Positions 62,038 through 64,000 of a DNA stretch of 64,000 nucleotides are shown here, one piece after another. This DNA is from Pelagophyceae sp. CCMP2097 (lineage: Eukaryota > Sar > Pelagophyceae). Below the pieces are notes generated by a model that did not search any database, was not told the DNA's origin, and saw only the letters and a list, made by a program, of their open reading frames with translations. The translations under genes were made by a program, and so were the position numbers. Positions within the stretch are counted from its first letter, which is position 1. Every line of letters starts with the position of its first letter. Location: contig MU657173.1 in the NCBI GenBank assembly GCA_026770575.1, forward strand, positions 743,095 to 807,094. Reading direction: 5' to 3'.

Positions 62038-63163
62038 ATGCGCATGCTGCTCGTTTTCGGCGGCGCGTCGTGCCTGACGGCGCGCGGCGCGCTCCGAAGG
62101 CCTTCCAATCGCGGCGAAACCTCGCGCGGCGCGGCCGTCGGCGCCGCGGCGGTGCCTTCCGGATCCGACGCTGGGACTCTCTGGGTCGACGACGCCTTTT
62201 CCGGACTCACCTACGCCCGCCGAAACCCGGACATCATCCTCTTGAAGGACTTTCTCAATGAAGCCGACTGCGAGAGGTGCTTGTAGAGAGGCCTTTCCTA
62301 ATCTCTTGGAGAGGCGTGCGTAGGATCCTGGAGCGCGCCCGCGCCAAGACGCTCTCCCGGTCGCCGGTGGCGTACGGCGGCTGGACCGGCGACGTGGCCG
62401 AGCTGACGCAGCTCGTCGCGTCGGGCCCGGCGGCGTGGGCGGCGCTGCTGAACGTCTGGGCGCACCAGACCGAGCCTCGCCTCGAGCTCGCCTTTTTAGC
62501 CGCGGCGACGTGGCTCGCGACGACACTTCTTGCAGCCGCAGGCGCGACGCTCTGGGCGCGGCAGCGCGAGGAAGCGCTCCAGGCTTTGCGGACGTCTTCT
62601 TCAGTGACGCTAGACTACGCCGGGGACGATGCCGTCGCCCTACGGCTCCAGGCGCTCCTCGGCGCAAACGTCGCGCGCAGCCGCTTCGAGGCGACCACGG
62701 TCATCCGCTACGAGCCGGGCCAGGTCCTCGCGCCGCACTACGACGCGACACCCAACGCCGACGCGCAACGCGGCGCCCGGAGCCGCGGCAAACTCACCGC
62801 CCACGGAAACCCCGCTGTAGGTCGAACGGCCGGGCGGCCAGACGCTATTGACGTTGCTCGTCTACTTGAACGACGTTGACCGCGGCGGCACGACGCGCTT
62901 CGGCAAGTTGGACCCGCCCCTCGAGCTCGTACCCAAGCGCGGCGACGCATGCCTCTTCTTTCCCGCGACGGCAAGAAGGCCGCGCCCCTTTCTAGGAAAC
63001 CGACGGCCGTCGCGGGGGTCGTCGCTTGAGTGAGTACTTTCAGGTCGATGGCGCCGTCGACGACCGGCTGGAGCACGAGGGCACCAAAGCGCTCGAGGAG
63101 AAGTGGCTCGCGCGCATCTGGGTCCACCAGACTACGGCGAATACGCCCGCGTTGCGGCAATAA
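62038..63163 (+). CDS. prolyl-4-hydroxylase-like 2OG-Fe(II) oxygenase (315 aa)
   Basis: Four exons: 62038-62276, 62324-62762, 62821-62970 and 63044-63163. The start MRMLLVFGGASCLTARG is a secretory signal. NPDIILLKDFLNEADCERIL is the family's entry motif. The catalytic core is VIRYEPGQVLAPHYDATPNA (H-x-D), TLLTLLVYLNDVDRGGTTRF, VPKRGDACLFFPAT and LEHEGTKALEEKWLARIWVH (distal H and the 2OG lysine). A hydrophobic stretch (LELAFLAAATWLATTLLAAA) is inserted between the entry motif and RTSSSVTLDY. Two introns must use GC donors: GAC|GCGCAA (no GT exists in the whole 58-nt intron apart from the acceptor) and ACG|GCAAGA. It likely acts in the ER or Golgi. Confidence 0.87.
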
Positions 63164-63673
63164 GTGAAAAGCGACGAGCGAAGAAGAGGCCTCGCACCCT
63201 GAAAGAGGCTTCGCACCCTGGCAAGGCCCGCGCCACTCGGGGCCCTGCGGCGGCGTGGCCCGCCGGGCCGCCGCACGCCGCGTGGCCTGACTCGCTGCGG
63301 TACTCGGTACGGCGGCGACCGGGAGCGCGGGCTGCCGGAGGCGTGCAAAGCGCGCTTCTCCCGAAGTAGACTTCTCCGAGAAGTCTGGCAAGCGCTATGG
63401 GGATTTGAAACAACTTTGAAGTTGACGCACTATTCAACGAATTCCACGCGAGTCCGAGTCCCCTTGGTACGGGTCAGAGATGACCTGGCAATCGCCTGTG
63501 CATATCCGCCGGCTGCTTCGCAGTCTCGATCTACAACATCGTAAACTTTTGTCCGAAACTCGAAGGTCTCAACGGAACTGCCACAGAACAAGCAACCTGT
63601 TTGAACAAGACATCAAAGAACAACCAAGCAGGCTCCACCAACAACAAGTACAAACCCTACCACGGCCGGCGAG
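63164..63673. other. intergenic region, no gene seen
   Basis: 510 bp, turning AT-richer at 63380-63660. gcctcgcaccctgaaagagg is followed by cttcgcaccctgg, a short duplication at about 63189-63220. Confidence 0.4.
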
Positions 63674-63847
63674 ATGTTCACCCTCCTCCTCCTTGTGGCC
63701 ACGCTCACGCGTCCGTGCACCGCGTCCCGCGGGGCCGCGCAACACGGGCCTTCAGTCCGACGGAGCTTGCCACGGAGCGTGGGATGCACCCTCTTGAACA
63801 AGAGCCGCTCGATGAGCGGGCCCTCAAGGGCGCACCCCACTCGATAA
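63674..63847 (+). CDS. possible first exon of a secreted protein, cut by the window edge
   Basis: MFTLLLLVATLTRPCTASRG is a good signal peptide with a short n-region and cleavage after CTA or TAS. The frame stops at 63847, so if real it must splice before then. No downstream exon can be identified within the remaining 150 bp. The other frame here (63601-63993) is longer but basic and low in complexity. Confidence 0.3.
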   Translation: MFTLLLLVATLTRPCTASRGAAQHGPSVRRSLPRSVGCTLLNKSRSMSGPSRAHPTR

Positions 63848-64000
63848 CGCGCAGGCGCGCGGGGCTGCGCCTTTCGCGGCTCGCGCACGGCGCCGCCCAA
63901 AGACGCGGCGCACCGCAACGTCCAGTTCGACGCGCGGCGGCTGCAGGCGACAACCGGCTGCGCGCACCTGTGTCGCCTCGTCGGATTCGATGAGCCTCGA

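Overview
This window is nuclear DNA of a GC-rich, gene-dense unicellular eukaryote, most likely a photosynthetic stramenopile (heterokont) alga of the pelagophyte type (Aureococcus-like). The reasons are: (i) genes are interrupted by very short introns, mostly 41-75 nt, that end in YAG; (ii) IspD and HCF101 are plastid proteins that begin with a signal peptide followed by an A-FAP or ASA-LAP junction, the bipartite leader of secondary red plastids; (iii) there are centriole/flagellum-type proteins (OFD1-like, SF-assemblin-like), an organellar POP-type DNA polymerase and MYND/RING/Sel1 family genes. The genus is an inference; no marker gene such as rRNA is present.

Layout. 1-780: 3' end of a WD40 gene. 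1.8-11.2 kb, all on the minus strand: a small unknown protein, a quinone-oxidoreductase-like MDR enzyme, a large Tudor-like unknown, a 2OG-Fe(II) oxygenase-like protein, a MATE transporter and an EH-domain protein. 12-20 kb: mitochondrial ISCA2 and tRNA methyltransferase TRM7 (divergent), a membrane RING protein, a WW/zinc-finger protein and an IMP1-like mitochondrial protease. 20.4-27.9 kb: POP DNA polymerase with SAP-like motifs, a sirtuin, plastid IspD and APC11. 28-32.6 kb: a 1,379-residue OFD1-like coiled-coil protein. 32.7-35.5 kb: duplicated DEDDy exonuclease genes, one fused to Sel1 repeats. 35.8-39.7 kb: a secreted JmjC/FG-GAP protein and plastid HCF101. 40-45.4 kb: a duplicated MYND/RING/Sel1 gene pair, the second copy broken, flanking a BTB-Kelch gene. 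45.8-54.9 kb: SET protein, an unknown multi-exon gene, a dienelactone hydrolase/shikimate dehydrogenase fusion, an NRAMP-like transporter, an SF-assemblin-like protein and an unknown. 55-63.2 kb: phosphoglycerate mutase, TAF12, beta-adaptin and a prolyl-4-hydroxylase-like enzyme. The right edge holds the start of a possible secreted protein.

Genes are mostly arranged as divergent pairs sharing short upstream regions and convergent pairs separated by as little as 15 bp. They do not form one pathway; they are housekeeping and organelle functions (Fe-S assembly, isoprenoid and aromatic biosynthesis, organelle DNA replication, trafficking, cell cycle, transcription). The most unusual points are structural. 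Introns with GC donors are frequent, and in several cases no GT donor could keep the frame. Introns very often carry short tandem duplications, sometimes duplicating the splice site itself. There are microexons of 9-24 nt. Several domain combinations look new: hydrolase plus shikimate dehydrogenase, JmjC plus FG-GAP, exonuclease plus Sel1, and LisH/coiled-coil plus Tudor plus EF-hand. All exon junctions were worked out by hand from reading frame and splice signals and have not been checked against transcripts.
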